A stretch of 64,000 nt of DNA from NCBI RefSeq assembly GCF_013249065.1, contig NZ_JABRWQ010000006.1, forward strand, positions 276,253 through 340,252, written 5' to 3'. How positions within the stretch are numbered: position 1 is the stretch's first letter; every line of letters begins with the position of its first letter. The DNA comes from Winogradskyella litoriviva. GTDB taxonomy: Bacteria; Bacteroidota; Bacteroidia; Flavobacteriales; Flavobacteriaceae. Positions 37,474 through 47,168 of the stretch are shown piece by piece. The notes beneath the pieces are model-generated. The model had not been told where the DNA came from, made no database searches, and saw only the letters and a program-made list of their open reading frames with translations. The translations under genes were made by a program, and so were the position numbers.

Positions 37474-39534
37474 ATGTCAAAAAGATATACCATAACAGCA
37501 GCACTCCCTTATACAAACGGCCCAATACATATTGGCCATTTAGCAGGTGTTTATGTACCAGCAGATATTTATGCACGTTATATGCGTTTAACAGGTAATG
37601 ATGTTGCCTTTATTTGTGGTAGTGATGAGCATGGTGTACCAATTACTATAAAAGCAAAAAAAGAAGGTGTTACACCTCAAGATATTGTAGATAAATACCA
37701 TGCGATTATCAAAAAGTCTTTTGAGGATTTTGGTATCACTTTTGACAATTACTCGCGCACATCTGCAAAAATTCATCATGATACTGCTCAAGAGTTTTTT
37801 AAAACCCTTTACAACAAAAATGAATTTGTAGAAGAAGTGACTGAGCAACTTTACGATGCGGAAGCGAACCAGTTTTTAGCCGATCGTTTTGTTACAGGTA
37901 CTTGTCCAAAATGCGGCAATGAAGAAGCTTATGGTGATCAATGTGAAAATTGTGGAACAAGCCTAAATGCAACGGATTTAATTAATCCTAAATCTGCCAT
38001 AACAGGAAATGTACCAACTTTAAAAGAAACCAAACACTGGTTTTTACCTTTAAATAAACACGAAGACTTTTTACGCGAGTGGATTTTAAAAGGTCATAAA
38101 AAAGACTGGAAACCTAATGTTTACGGACAAGTAAAATCTTGGATAGACGATGGTTTACGTCCAAGAGCAGTAACAAGAGATTTAGATTGGGGAATTCCGG
38201 TACCTGTAGAAGGTGGTGAAGGCAAAGTGCTTTACGTTTGGTTTGATGCGCCAATTGGTTACATCTCTTCTACTAAAGAATGGGCTGCACGCGAAGGCAA
38301 AAATTGGGAAGATTACTGGAAAGACGAAAACACAAAACTCGTTCACTTTATTGGAAAAGATAATATTGTATTTCACTGTATTATTTTCCCATCCATGTTA
38401 AAAGCCGAAGGTTCTTATATTTTACCAGATAATGTGCCAGCTAACGAATTTTTAAATTTAGAAGGCAAAAAATTGTCCACCTCTAAAAACTGGGCCGTAT
38501 GGTTACCAGAGTATTTAATAGATTTTCCTAATCAACAAGATGTGTTGCGTTATGCTTTAACAGCTAATGCACCAGAATCTAAGGATAATGATTTTACGTG
38601 GAAAGATTTCCAGGCCAGAAACAATAACGAATTGGTTGCAATTTTTGGAAACTTCATTAATCGTGTGGTGGTTTTAACCAACAAGTATTATGATGGTATT
38701 ATTCCTGAACCTTCGGATTATAAGGCTATCGACGAAGAAACTTTAGCGGCTGTAAAAGCGTATCCTGCAGTAATTTCTAGTTCTATTGAACGTTACCGTT
38801 TTAGAGAAGCCAGCCAAGAATTGATGAATTTAGCACGACTTGGAAACAAGTATTTAGCAGACGAAGAGCCTTGGAAAACCATTAAAACAGATGAAGCACG
38901 CACTAAAACAGTCATGTTTGTTGCCTTGCAAATCGCATCTGCTTTAGCTGTGTTATCTGAACCGTTTTTACCGTTTACGTCTAACAAACTAAAATCAATT
39001 CTTTGTCATTCTGAACTTGATTCAGAATCTAAATGGGAAGATGTTTCAACAAAAGACATCCTAATTCCTGCAAATCATAAAATCAATAAAGGCGAATTAT
39101 TATTCACTAAAATTGAAGACAAAACCATAGAAGCGCAACTAGAAAAACTAGAAGCCAGTAAAAAAGCGAACGAAGCAGCGAACAAAGTGACAGAGCCACA
39201 AAAAGAAGAAATTACGTTTGAAGATTTTACCAAACTAGACTTACGTGTTGGTACTATTATCGAAGCTGAAAAAATGCCTAAAACAAAAAAGCTTTTAGTC
39301 TTAAAAGTAGATACAGGTATAGATACACGTACTATTGTTTCTGGCATTGCCGAAAGCTTTAAACCAGAAGACGTTGTTGGAAAACGCGTTACCGTTTTAG
39401 TGAACTTAGCACCAAGAAAACTAAGAGGTGTAGAAAGTCAAGGTATGATTTTAATGACTGAAGATGAAGGTGGTAATTTGGTGTTTGTGAATCCTGATAC
39501 TCAAAACGTTTCTAACGGATTGCAAATAAGTTAA
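37474..39534 (+). CDS. metG: Methionyl-tRNA synthetase
   Basis: 686 residues. Charges initiator and elongator tRNA-Met with methionine using ATP. HIGH at residues 19-22. The CP-domain zinc knuckle [18 protein letters not shown] lies at about 144-161. The KMSKS loop is KLSTSK (333-338). The anticodon-binding helical domain is followed by a linker and the C-terminal OB-fold tRNA-binding domain (from about 585, [19 protein letters not shown]). Residues 511-519 (CHSELDSES) are encoded by an inserted palindromic repeat and are not part of the conserved fold. The stop overlaps the next start. Confidence 0.97.
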   Translation: MSKRYTITAALPYTNGPIHIGHLAGVYVPADIYARYMRLTGNDVAFICGSDEHGVPITIKAKKEGVTPQDIVDKYHAIIKKSFEDFGITFDNYSRTSAKIHHDTAQEFFKTLYNKNEFVEEVTEQLYDAEANQFLADRFVTGTCPKCGNEEAYGDQCENCGTSLNATDLINPKSAITGNVPTLKETKHWFLPLNKHEDFLREWILKGHKKDWKPNVYGQVKSWIDDGLRPRAVTRDLDWGIPVPVEGGEGKVLYVWFDAPIGYISSTKEWAAREGKNWEDYWKDENTKLVHFIGKDNIVFHCIIFPSMLKAEGSYILPDNVPANEFLNLEGKKLSTSKNWAVWLPEYLIDFPNQQDVLRYALTANAPESKDNDFTWKDFQARNNNELVAIFGNFINRVVVLTNKYYDGIIPEPSDYKAIDEETLAAVKAYPAVISSSIERYRFREASQELMNLARLGNKYLADEEPWKTIKTDEARTKTVMFVALQIASALAVLSEPFLPFTSNKLKSILCHSELDSESKWEDVSTKDILIPANHKINKGELLFTKIEDKTIEAQLEKLEASKKANEAANKVTEPQKEEITFEDFTKLDLRVGTIIEAEKMPKTKKLLVLKVDTGIDTRTIVSGIAESFKPEDVVGKRVTVLVNLAPRKLRGVESQGMILMTEDEGGNLVFVNPDTQNVSNGLQIS
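39005..39030 (+). repeat. Palindromic repeat inserted in frame in metG
   Basis: GATTCTGAA-type arms: ATTCTGAA and TTCAGAAT form an inverted repeat separated by CTTGA. Read in frame it gives HSELDSES, the translation typical of a dispersed Flavobacteriia palindrome usually found between genes. It falls in the variable linker between the helical and C-terminal domains, so the frame and enzyme survive. Confidence 0.7.
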
Positions 39535-39908
39535 TGGCTAAGCCTTCCATTACAAGACAAGTTATAGATTTACAAGCTCAGGCAGAACGCCTTATTAGAA
39601 CTAAAGGAAATATGCCAGAGATTGAAGCTTTCTCTCAATATAACGAAGAAATAAAAGCCTATTTATTTGAGAATATTGATGACGACTTTGTACTTAATTA
39701 CATAAAAACCATTCCCAGTTTAAATTTAGATGCTATTGAAACAAAATCTGGATTATTAACTCTAGTTGTTGGTTTAATTTCTGGAGGTTCCGCATCAGCG
39801 TATCACGAGCGACATAAAATAGAACAAGCCTTATTACAGATAAAAGAAATTTCTAATAAATATGCCTCTTGCGAAATGATGATTAGAAATTCTTTTGATA
39901 ATGAATAA
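39534..39908 (+). CDS. Small protein of unknown function downstream of metG
   Basis: 124 residues, no signal peptide. N-terminal amphipathic helices (VIDLQAQAERLIRTKG), a short glycine-rich hydrophobic stretch (LLTLVVGLISGGSASAYHER) that may contact membrane, then a helical tail. The start overlaps the metG stop by one base, so it is translationally coupled. I do not recognise the family. Confidence 0.65.
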   Translation: MAKPSITRQVIDLQAQAERLIRTKGNMPEIEAFSQYNEEIKAYLFENIDDDFVLNYIKTIPSLNLDAIETKSGLLTLVVGLISGGSASAYHERHKIEQALLQIKEISNKYASCEMMIRNSFDNE

Positions 39909-39922
39909 ATTTAACTTTTTTG

Positions 39923-42049
39923 ATGACCCAATTATTACAATTCATAACCTCAAAAACTAACTTACCAGAATCTTCTGTTAAAAACACCGTAGAACTTTTA
40001 AACCAAGACTGCACCATTCCTTTCATTTCACGTTACAGAAAAGAAGCTACAGGAAATTTAGACGAAGTACAAGTTGGCGATATCGTTAAGTTTAAGGAAC
40101 AATTTGAAGCTTTAGAAAAACGAAAAATTGCCATTTTAAAAGCTTTAGAAGAACAAGACGTTTTAACTGAAGACCTCAAAGAAAAGATATCGAAAACTCA
40201 AGATTTAATAACGCTTGAAGATTTATACCTACCCTTTAAGAAAAAACGAAAAACAAAAGCAGAAACGGCTCGTAAAAATGGCTTAGAACCGTTGGCTAAA
40301 ATCATTATGAGCCAAAATGCTAATGATATAGAATCTGTTGCTTATAAATACGTAAAAGGTGACATATCAAACACAGAAGAGGCTTTAGAAGGTGCTAGAC
40401 ATATTATAGCCGAATGGATTAATGAACGCACTGATATTAGAAATACACTAAGAAATGAATTAGAGCGTCGTGCTCAAATAAGCACTAAAGTTGTTAAGTC
40501 TAAATCTACAGATGAAAAAGCACAAAAATTTAGAGATTATTTTGATTGGTCAGAAAGTTTAAACCGAATTCCATCACACAGATTATTAGCTATTTTAAGA
40601 GCAGAAAGCGAAGGTTATATCCGTGTAAAAATTGAAGTTGATGAAATTAGAGTTTTAGAACGTATTGATAAGAAAATTATAAGACGTCAAAATGCATGTG
40701 CAGATCAAATAGAGTTGGCCATTTCAGATGCCTATAAACGTTTACTTTTTCCGTCGTTAAGTAACGAAGCTTTAAATAATGCTAAAGAAAAAGCAGACGA
40801 ATCTGCCATAAACGTTTTTGCTAAAAACCTAAAACAATTGTTATTAGGTTCGCCTATTGGAGTAAAACGCGTACTCGCTATAGATCCAGGATTTAGAACA
40901 GGTTGCAAAGTGGTTTGTTTAGATGCGCAAGGCAATCTAAAACACAACGAAACCATTTATCCACATGCGCCTAAAAACGATAGTATAGGCGCTATAAAAA
41001 AGATTTCTAGTTTAGCAGAAGCTTATAAAATTGAAGCCATTGCTATAGGAAACGGAACAGCATCAAGAGAAACGGAAGCCTTGATTCGTAAAATTCAATT
41101 TAAAAATGAGATTCAGGTATTTGTAGTCAGTGAAGCAGGTGCAAGTATTTATTCGGCATCAAAAATTGCGCGTGATGAATTTCCAGATTATGATGTAACC
41201 GTTAGAGGTTCGGTGTCTATTGGAAGACGCTTACAAGATCCTTTAGCCGAACTCGTAAAAATTGATGCAAAATCTATTGGTGTAGGTCAATATCAGCACG
41301 ATGTAGACCAAACAAAACTTCAAAAACAATTGGATACTGTTGTAGAAAATTGCGTGAATGCCGTTGGTGTTAATATCAATTCTGCCAGTAAACCCTTATT
41401 GAGTTACGTCTCTGGTATTGGACCAAAATTAGCAGAAAACATTTTTGATTACAGAACAGAACATGGTGTTTTTAAATCTCGAAAAGACATATTAAAAGTG
41501 CCACGTTTAGGCGGAAAAGCATTTGAGCAAAGCGCAGCCTTTTTAAGAATAAAAGGTGCTAAAAACCCTTTGGATGATTCTGCTGTTCATCCTGAAAGCT
41601 ATGCTATTGTAAAACAAATGGCAAAAGATGAAGCTATCTCTCTTGAAGATTTAATTGGTAACAAAGCCATTCTTCAAAATATAGATTTAAAAAAATATGT
41701 GTCTCAAACTGTTGGTTTATTAACGCTTAAAGATATTATTAAAGAGCTAGAAAAACCTGGTTTAGATATTAGGGAAACTGCTAAGGTTTTTACGTTTAAT
41801 CAGAACATAAAAACCATTACAGACCTACACGAAGGCCAATTATTACCAGGCATTGTCAATAACATTACCAATTTTGGCTGTTTTGTAGATGTTGGGATTA
41901 AAGAAAGTGGCTTAATACATGTGTCTAATTTATCAGACAGTTTTGTAAAAGATGTGAATGAACATGTGCATCTGCATCAACAGATAATTGTAAAGGTTTT
42001 AGAGGTTGATGTGGCACGCAAACGGATACAGTTGAGGCTTCATAACTAA
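39923..42049 (+). CDS. tex: RNA-binding transcription accessory protein Tex
   Basis: 708 residues from ATG 39923; a TTG one codon earlier is not preferred. Domain order matches Tex: N-terminal helical domain (ISRYRKEATGNLDEVQ), YqgF/RNase H-like core (AIDPGFRTGCKVVCLD), helix-hairpin-helix units (SYVSGIGPKLAENIFDYR, VPRLGGKAFEQSAAFLRI) and a C-terminal S1 domain (LLPGIVNNITNFGCFVDVGIKESGLIHVSNL). It binds nucleic acids and affects transcription; exact role unresolved. Cytoplasmic. Confidence 0.95.
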   Translation: MTQLLQFITSKTNLPESSVKNTVELLNQDCTIPFISRYRKEATGNLDEVQVGDIVKFKEQFEALEKRKIAILKALEEQDVLTEDLKEKISKTQDLITLEDLYLPFKKKRKTKAETARKNGLEPLAKIIMSQNANDIESVAYKYVKGDISNTEEALEGARHIIAEWINERTDIRNTLRNELERRAQISTKVVKSKSTDEKAQKFRDYFDWSESLNRIPSHRLLAILRAESEGYIRVKIEVDEIRVLERIDKKIIRRQNACADQIELAISDAYKRLLFPSLSNEALNNAKEKADESAINVFAKNLKQLLLGSPIGVKRVLAIDPGFRTGCKVVCLDAQGNLKHNETIYPHAPKNDSIGAIKKISSLAEAYKIEAIAIGNGTASRETEALIRKIQFKNEIQVFVVSEAGASIYSASKIARDEFPDYDVTVRGSVSIGRRLQDPLAELVKIDAKSIGVGQYQHDVDQTKLQKQLDTVVENCVNAVGVNINSASKPLLSYVSGIGPKLAENIFDYRTEHGVFKSRKDILKVPRLGGKAFEQSAAFLRIKGAKNPLDDSAVHPESYAIVKQMAKDEAISLEDLIGNKAILQNIDLKKYVSQTVGLLTLKDIIKELEKPGLDIRETAKVFTFNQNIKTITDLHEGQLLPGIVNNITNFGCFVDVGIKESGLIHVSNLSDSFVKDVNEHVHLHQQIIVKVLEVDVARKRIQLRLHN

Positions 42050-42181
42050 ATAGAATAGCTTTATTTTATAGTGAACAATTCAAACTTTCAACTTGTTAAT
42101 TATAAAAACATGGACTATTTTTAATAAATTAACATATTTTGGCTTAATATTTGTGCTAACTTTACACTAAACCAATTAATT

Positions 42182-44611
42182 ATGAAACAAAGCTACCCTC
42201 TAAATTATTTTCTATTTATCGCTTTACTTTTATTAAGCAACCTCTATTCACTAAATGCACAAGAAAATTATGAAATTACTGAATCGTATGAAGATTACAC
42301 GGATGCAGTACGAGAAGTTGCCTATTTACATTTAAACAAATCTACCTACATCAAAGGGGAAGACATTGGTTTTACCGCTTATGTCCTAGATAAAAAAACA
42401 AAGAAACCTTCTTTGTTAACTACAAATCTCTATGTAAGTATTGAAGATGTAAATCAAAACGTAATAAAACAAAAATTAATAAAAGTAGTTGATGGCATTG
42501 CTTCAAATATTTTTGAAATTGATTCTCTTTTCACAACTGGTAACTATAAAATACAAGCATACACTAATTGGATGCGAAATTTTAAAGAGCAAAATTATTA
42601 TACAGAAACTATTAGTATAATTGATGTCAACGAAACTGAAACCGAAAACCTAAGCCCAAAAATTGATGCACAGTTTTTGCCAGAAAGTGGTCATTTACTT
42701 CATGGTGTTGTTAATATTATTGGTGTAACAATTAAGGATCAACTTGGTTATGGAATTCCTTTTGCCAAAGGAGAGGTTATAAATGAAAATAATGAAGTTT
42801 TATCAACTTTTAAAACCAATCAATTCGGAATTGGAAAATTTCAACTATTACCTGAACATGGCAATGCATATGATGTAAAAATAAATTACTCTGATCAAAG
42901 TTTTAGTACAAATCTAAATACCGAAATAGAGCATAACGGTGTTATTTTATCGCTCAAAAAAATAAAATCAAAAGTATTTATTTCTTTAAAAACCAATGAA
43001 GAAACTCTAGAATCTATAAAGAATAACAGATATACTTTAATGCTACATAATGGAGACTTGTTTGAAGTTATGGATGTCTATTTCAATGATGTAACAGAGA
43101 TATCTAAAGTAATAGATATTAGTAATATGGCTTCTGGTACTAATATTATTACACTGTTTAATGAAAATGACCAGCCCATTGCAGAACGGTTGTTTTTTAA
43201 TTATGAAGGCATTAAATTAATAAACCAAAGCACCATTACAACAGTAAAAGAAAAAGACTCCATTGAGATTAACCTCAATTTCAAGGATATTAATCCAAAT
43301 ACTAACAATTCTATTAGTATATCTGTTTTACCAGAAGATTCAAAATCTTATAACAGACGTAATAATATTATTTCTTATACCTATTTAGCACCATACATTA
43401 ATGGTCTTATTGAACAGCCTAAATATTACTTCACTGAAATAGACTCAAAAAAAGAATACGAGTTAGATAACCTTTTAATTACTCAAGGTTGGAGCAGTTA
43501 TAATTGGGATGATATTTTTAAAAACACACAAGATTTAAAATATCCGTTTGAACAAGGTATTACCATAAATGCTAACAGAACCTCTAAAGACATTAATGGC
43601 GATATAGAAATGCAATATTTAGTACATGCCGTAGATAATGAAAGCCCAAGAGTTTTTCCTACTAAAAAAGGTGAAAGTAATTTTATAATTGAAAATGTTT
43701 TCCCAATAGAAACAGAAGCAATTTACTTCTCTAAAATGACTAAAAATGAGGATTTAAAACCTGCGTCCTTATATCTTCAGTTTTTCCCTAATACGATACC
43801 AAAATTAAAAAATGATAAAAACGATTTACCTCATAATAGTGAACAAAGTGCAAAACTAAAACCTATTGATTATAATAGAAGTGATTTATTAAATATTTCT
43901 AGTAATGTGCAAAGATTAAAAGAAGTGGTAGTTAAATCAAATCCTGGTTTAGAGAAGCGTCTTGAACAAAATGACTTAGGTAAAGGACGATTTGGAAAAA
44001 TAACGACGATTAATGAACAAGATCTAAATATTTATATCACATTGGCAGATTATGTAAAATATAAAATTTTGAATGGAAATGACTTTAATACAACTGGCAG
44101 ACTTGACCTCAAAGGATTTAATGGTAATGGTGCTTCAGTATCAGAAGATTCAAGTACTGACCCTTATGGAAACATTCTTAATTACTATTTAGATGATTCA
44201 CAAGTATACGACATCAGCTTTTTTAGAAATATTTACCTAACTGATATTGCGTATGTAGAGTTTAATAAATTTGGTGTTGGAGAAGGCATGAGAAGTCCTA
44301 AAGGGTTTATAAGAATTTACACTAAAGATTCGCCAAAAAAATATTTAAACAATACAACGGTACAAGCCTACAATTTCCCACTTAAATTTAGTCCCAATAA
44401 AAAATTCTACATCCCAAAATACAAATATTACAATGATGATTTTTATAAAAATTTCGGTGTTATTGATTGGCAACCAAATCTTAATGTAGACAATCAAAGT
44501 AATATCTCTTTTAAAATAGCAAAACCAAAAGTGCCATTTAACTTGCATATAGAAGGTATTGCAAACGATGGTTCTTATGTTTACGAAAAGAGAACAATTA
44601 ACAAAGATTAG
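42182..44611 (+). CDS. Envelope protein with MG2-like and plug-like domains
   Basis: 809 residues. Signal peptide about 1-26 (FIALLLLSNLYSLNAQ). The N-terminal part (REVAYLHLNKSTYIKGEDIGFTAYVLDKKTKKPS) is a macroglobulin MG2-like domain. Further beta-sandwich units follow. The segment about 580-740 (LKEVVVKSN, then YYLDDSQVYDISFFRNIYLTDIAYVEFNKFGVG) resembles a TonB-receptor plug without a following barrel. Such proteins are frequent in Flavobacteriia with unknown function; they may work with TonB-type transport or as surface scaffolds. Confidence 0.75.
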   Translation: MKQSYPLNYFLFIALLLLSNLYSLNAQENYEITESYEDYTDAVREVAYLHLNKSTYIKGEDIGFTAYVLDKKTKKPSLLTTNLYVSIEDVNQNVIKQKLIKVVDGIASNIFEIDSLFTTGNYKIQAYTNWMRNFKEQNYYTETISIIDVNETETENLSPKIDAQFLPESGHLLHGVVNIIGVTIKDQLGYGIPFAKGEVINENNEVLSTFKTNQFGIGKFQLLPEHGNAYDVKINYSDQSFSTNLNTEIEHNGVILSLKKIKSKVFISLKTNEETLESIKNNRYTLMLHNGDLFEVMDVYFNDVTEISKVIDISNMASGTNIITLFNENDQPIAERLFFNYEGIKLINQSTITTVKEKDSIEINLNFKDINPNTNNSISISVLPEDSKSYNRRNNIISYTYLAPYINGLIEQPKYYFTEIDSKKEYELDNLLITQGWSSYNWDDIFKNTQDLKYPFEQGITINANRTSKDINGDIEMQYLVHAVDNESPRVFPTKKGESNFIIENVFPIETEAIYFSKMTKNEDLKPASLYLQFFPNTIPKLKNDKNDLPHNSEQSAKLKPIDYNRSDLLNISSNVQRLKEVVVKSNPGLEKRLEQNDLGKGRFGKITTINEQDLNIYITLADYVKYKILNGNDFNTTGRLDLKGFNGNGASVSEDSSTDPYGNILNYYLDDSQVYDISFFRNIYLTDIAYVEFNKFGVGEGMRSPKGFIRIYTKDSPKKYLNNTTVQAYNFPLKFSPNKKFYIPKYKYYNDDFYKNFGVIDWQPNLNVDNQSNISFKIAKPKVPFNLHIEGIANDGSYVYEKRTINKD

Positions 44612-44691
44612 ATAGGGAATATCACAAAATCAATAAAAATACTTTAATAAGGAATTCACTATCTTTATACCTGTATAAAACACCGAAAATT

Positions 44692-45210
44692 ATGTTATCA
44701 AAATCAATAGAAGCAGCTTTAAATAATCAAATTAGAATAGAAGCAGAATCATCACAAGCGTATTTAGCTATGGCTGTTTGGGCAGAAGTAAAAGGTTTAG
44801 AAGGTGTTTCTAACTTTATGTACGACCAATCTGATGAAGAACGTGAGCACATGCTAAAATTGGTAAAATTTGTTAACGAACGTGGTGGACATGCACATAT
44901 TTCAGAATTGAAAGCACCTAGTGTAACATTTCAATCTTATAAAGAACTTTTTGAAAAGCTTTTAGAACACGAAATTTTTGTTTCAGAAAGCATTAACGAA
45001 TTAGTTCATATCTCTTTACAAGAAAAAGATTATGCTACTCATAACTTCTTACAATGGTACGTTGCAGAACAAATTGAAGAAGAAGCTATGGCAAGAACCA
45101 TACTAGATAAAGTGAAAATGATTGGTGACGACAAAGGTGGTTTATACTTGTTTGATAGAGACATACAACAACTTACTGTTAGCTCTGCAGCAGAAACTCC
45201 TGATGCTTAA
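44692..45210 (+). CDS. ftnA: Ferritin
   Basis: 172 residues, full length for a non-haem bacterial ferritin. Ferroxidase ligands appear in the expected helices: Glu17 in RIEAESSQAYLAMA, Glu50 and His53 in DEEREHMLKLVKFVNERGG, and later Glu in EQIEEEAMARTILDKV. It oxidises and stores iron in a 24-mer shell. Monocistronic. A -7-like TATCTTTA lies about 30 bases upstream of the ATG. Confidence 0.95.
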   Translation: MLSKSIEAALNNQIRIEAESSQAYLAMAVWAEVKGLEGVSNFMYDQSDEEREHMLKLVKFVNERGGHAHISELKAPSVTFQSYKELFEKLLEHEIFVSESINELVHISLQEKDYATHNFLQWYVAEQIEEEAMARTILDKVKMIGDDKGGLYLFDRDIQQLTVSSAAETPDA

Positions 45211-45274
45211 AGTGTTGAATTTTATTTAGATTAAATATAAATAACTATTTTTGTCCTGTTGATATTATTTCTCA

Positions 45275-45451
45275 ATGGGCAAAAAGAAAAAAAATAAAAA
45301 GCTAAAAAAAGAACGTATTAAAGTTCTTGAGAATTCTGGCTTAGCATTACCTGGGAATGTAAAATCTAAATGCTGCAAGAAATTTAAAAAATCTGAAAAC
45401 AAACGTTGTAAAAAATGTCCTTGCTTTGATTTACTTAAAAAAGTAGCCTAA
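45275..45451 (+). CDS. 58-residue Lys/Cys-rich small protein
   Basis: ATG at 45275 opens a 58-codon frame. The N-terminus is a Lys cluster (MGKKKKNKKLKKERIKVLE). The C-terminal half carries Cys at CC, then C, then CKKCPC, a possible metal-binding site. The composition suggests nucleic-acid binding with a zinc-like ligand set. Too short for routine gene calling, but the non-random Cys spacing and clean reading frame support it. Confidence 0.6.
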   Translation: MGKKKKNKKLKKERIKVLENSGLALPGNVKSKCCKKFKKSENKRCKKCPCFDLLKKVA

Positions 45452-45668
45452 TTTATATTCTTAAATTTCATTTTTATTTCACTTATCTATTAGTTCACCC
45501 AAAATTCTTTTACTACATTTAATAGTCACAGATACTTTTTGTATTGAAAAACTTAAGTTAATCTAGAATAATCAACTTTTAATAGAAAAAGTCACACCTT
45601 AAGAAACTAAAATAATAAACTCAAAGATTATATAAAGTTTGTTATTTGTTTTAAAGACAATTATTAAA

Positions 45669-47168
45669 ATGATAGCATCAGATAAGTTGGTCACCTATAT
45701 GTGGATTTTATTAGCAGTATATGCTGCTATAATCCTATTTTTCGTTATAAGAGGTGCTCGTAAAAATACCAGTATAAAAGATTATGCTGTTGGCAATATT
45801 GGTTTCCCATCTTGGGTTGTTGGGTTATCATTAGCTGCTTCAATGACCAGTGCTGCAACTTTTATTATTAACCCTGGATTTATTGCACTATATGGAATTT
45901 CTGGAGTCATCTCTTTTGCTCTGGTTTTACCAATTGCCGCATTTATATCTTTAATAGCATTTACAAAAGGCTTTGTTAAACAAGGTAATGCTGTAAAAGC
46001 AACAACCATGGCACAATGGATTGGCAAGCGTTATAATAGTAAAAACTATGCTTTTTTCTTTGGTATTATTGCGCTTTTACTCATAACGTTTATAGTTCTT
46101 ATCAATGTAGGCTTAACACAAGTCATCTCTAAATCACTTAATGCAGACCCATTCTATGTTCTTATGGGAATCACAGTATTTGTGTTTGGCTATATGATGT
46201 TTGGCGGTGCAAATTCTATGGTTTACACCAATACTATTCAAGCCATAATAATGTGTATTGTAGCATTGATTTTAATATTTTCTGGTTCAGAATATTTTGT
46301 AGATGGCATTTCTGGCTTCATCGATAAACTAAATACTATTGACCCAAATTTAACCAAGCCAACAAATCCATCTAGTTTTCTTTTTAGAGATTATTTCGAA
46401 ATTATCTTTACACAAATCGTCATAGGTGTTGCAGTTGTTTGCCAACCACATATCATTACAAAATCACTCCTATTAAAAGACTCGAGTAAAATAAACACGT
46501 ATCTCTTTAGCGGAATTGCGTTTATGATTGTCTTCTTCTTAGTCGTTGTAGTTGGTTTATATGCACGTATTAGTTTCCCTGATTTTATGGTCAATGGCGA
46601 AAAATTAAGAATGGATGAAATTATACCAACATACGTTGTTACTAAATTTTCCGTAGGTGTTGGTTTAGTTATTGTTGTTGGTTTAATTTCCGCAGGCTTA
46701 TCAACTTTAGAAAGCTTAATTCAATCACTATCAATAACTATTACTTCAGATATTATAAATCCATTATTTAATGATAAGTTTACAGAGAAGACTATAACTA
46801 TTAATAAAGTTGTCATTATCGTTTTAGGTATTGTCAGCTTTTTATTAAGTTGGGAACAGATTAAAAACCCAAATGTGAGTGTTGCTATTTTTGCTCAAAA
46901 TGGTGTTTATGCATATTTTGCAGCAGCTTTTGTTCCTGTTTTATTCGGAACTTTTTTAAAAAACGTTTCAACAAGAGCAGTATTTATCGCGAGCATTACT
47001 GCTATTGTTGTTCACTTCGGCATTTATTACGGAAGACTTACACCATACATGCAAGAACCTGTAAATAATCCTGGTGTTTCGGCAGCCATCGGAATCCTAA
47101 CATCACTTGTTGTAGGTTACATTATATATAACATAGATTATAAAAAAAGTAGAACTTGGACAGATTAG
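45669..47168 (+). CDS. Sodium:solute symporter family protein
   Basis: 499 residues from ATG 45669; a TTG at 45639 would add ten residues and is less likely. Thirteen or so predicted membrane helices. SLAASMTSAATFIINPGFIALYG near the N-terminus is a signature region of the SSS/LeuT-fold family, and GLISAGLSTLESLIQSLSITITSDI is its helix-8 region. It imports a solute with Na+. It leads the run of catabolic genes to 55.2 kb and overlaps the acyl-CoA synthetase gene, so its substrate is probably an organic acid; this is inference. Confidence 0.9.
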   Translation: MIASDKLVTYMWILLAVYAAIILFFVIRGARKNTSIKDYAVGNIGFPSWVVGLSLAASMTSAATFIINPGFIALYGISGVISFALVLPIAAFISLIAFTKGFVKQGNAVKATTMAQWIGKRYNSKNYAFFFGIIALLLITFIVLINVGLTQVISKSLNADPFYVLMGITVFVFGYMMFGGANSMVYTNTIQAIIMCIVALILIFSGSEYFVDGISGFIDKLNTIDPNLTKPTNPSSFLFRDYFEIIFTQIVIGVAVVCQPHIITKSLLLKDSSKINTYLFSGIAFMIVFFLVVVVGLYARISFPDFMVNGEKLRMDEIIPTYVVTKFSVGVGLVIVVGLISAGLSTLESLIQSLSITITSDIINPLFNDKFTEKTITINKVVIIVLGIVSFLLSWEQIKNPNVSVAIFAQNGVYAYFAAAFVPVLFGTFLKNVSTRAVFIASITAIVVHFGIYYGRLTPYMQEPVNNPGVSAAIGILTSLVVGYIIYNIDYKKSRTWTD

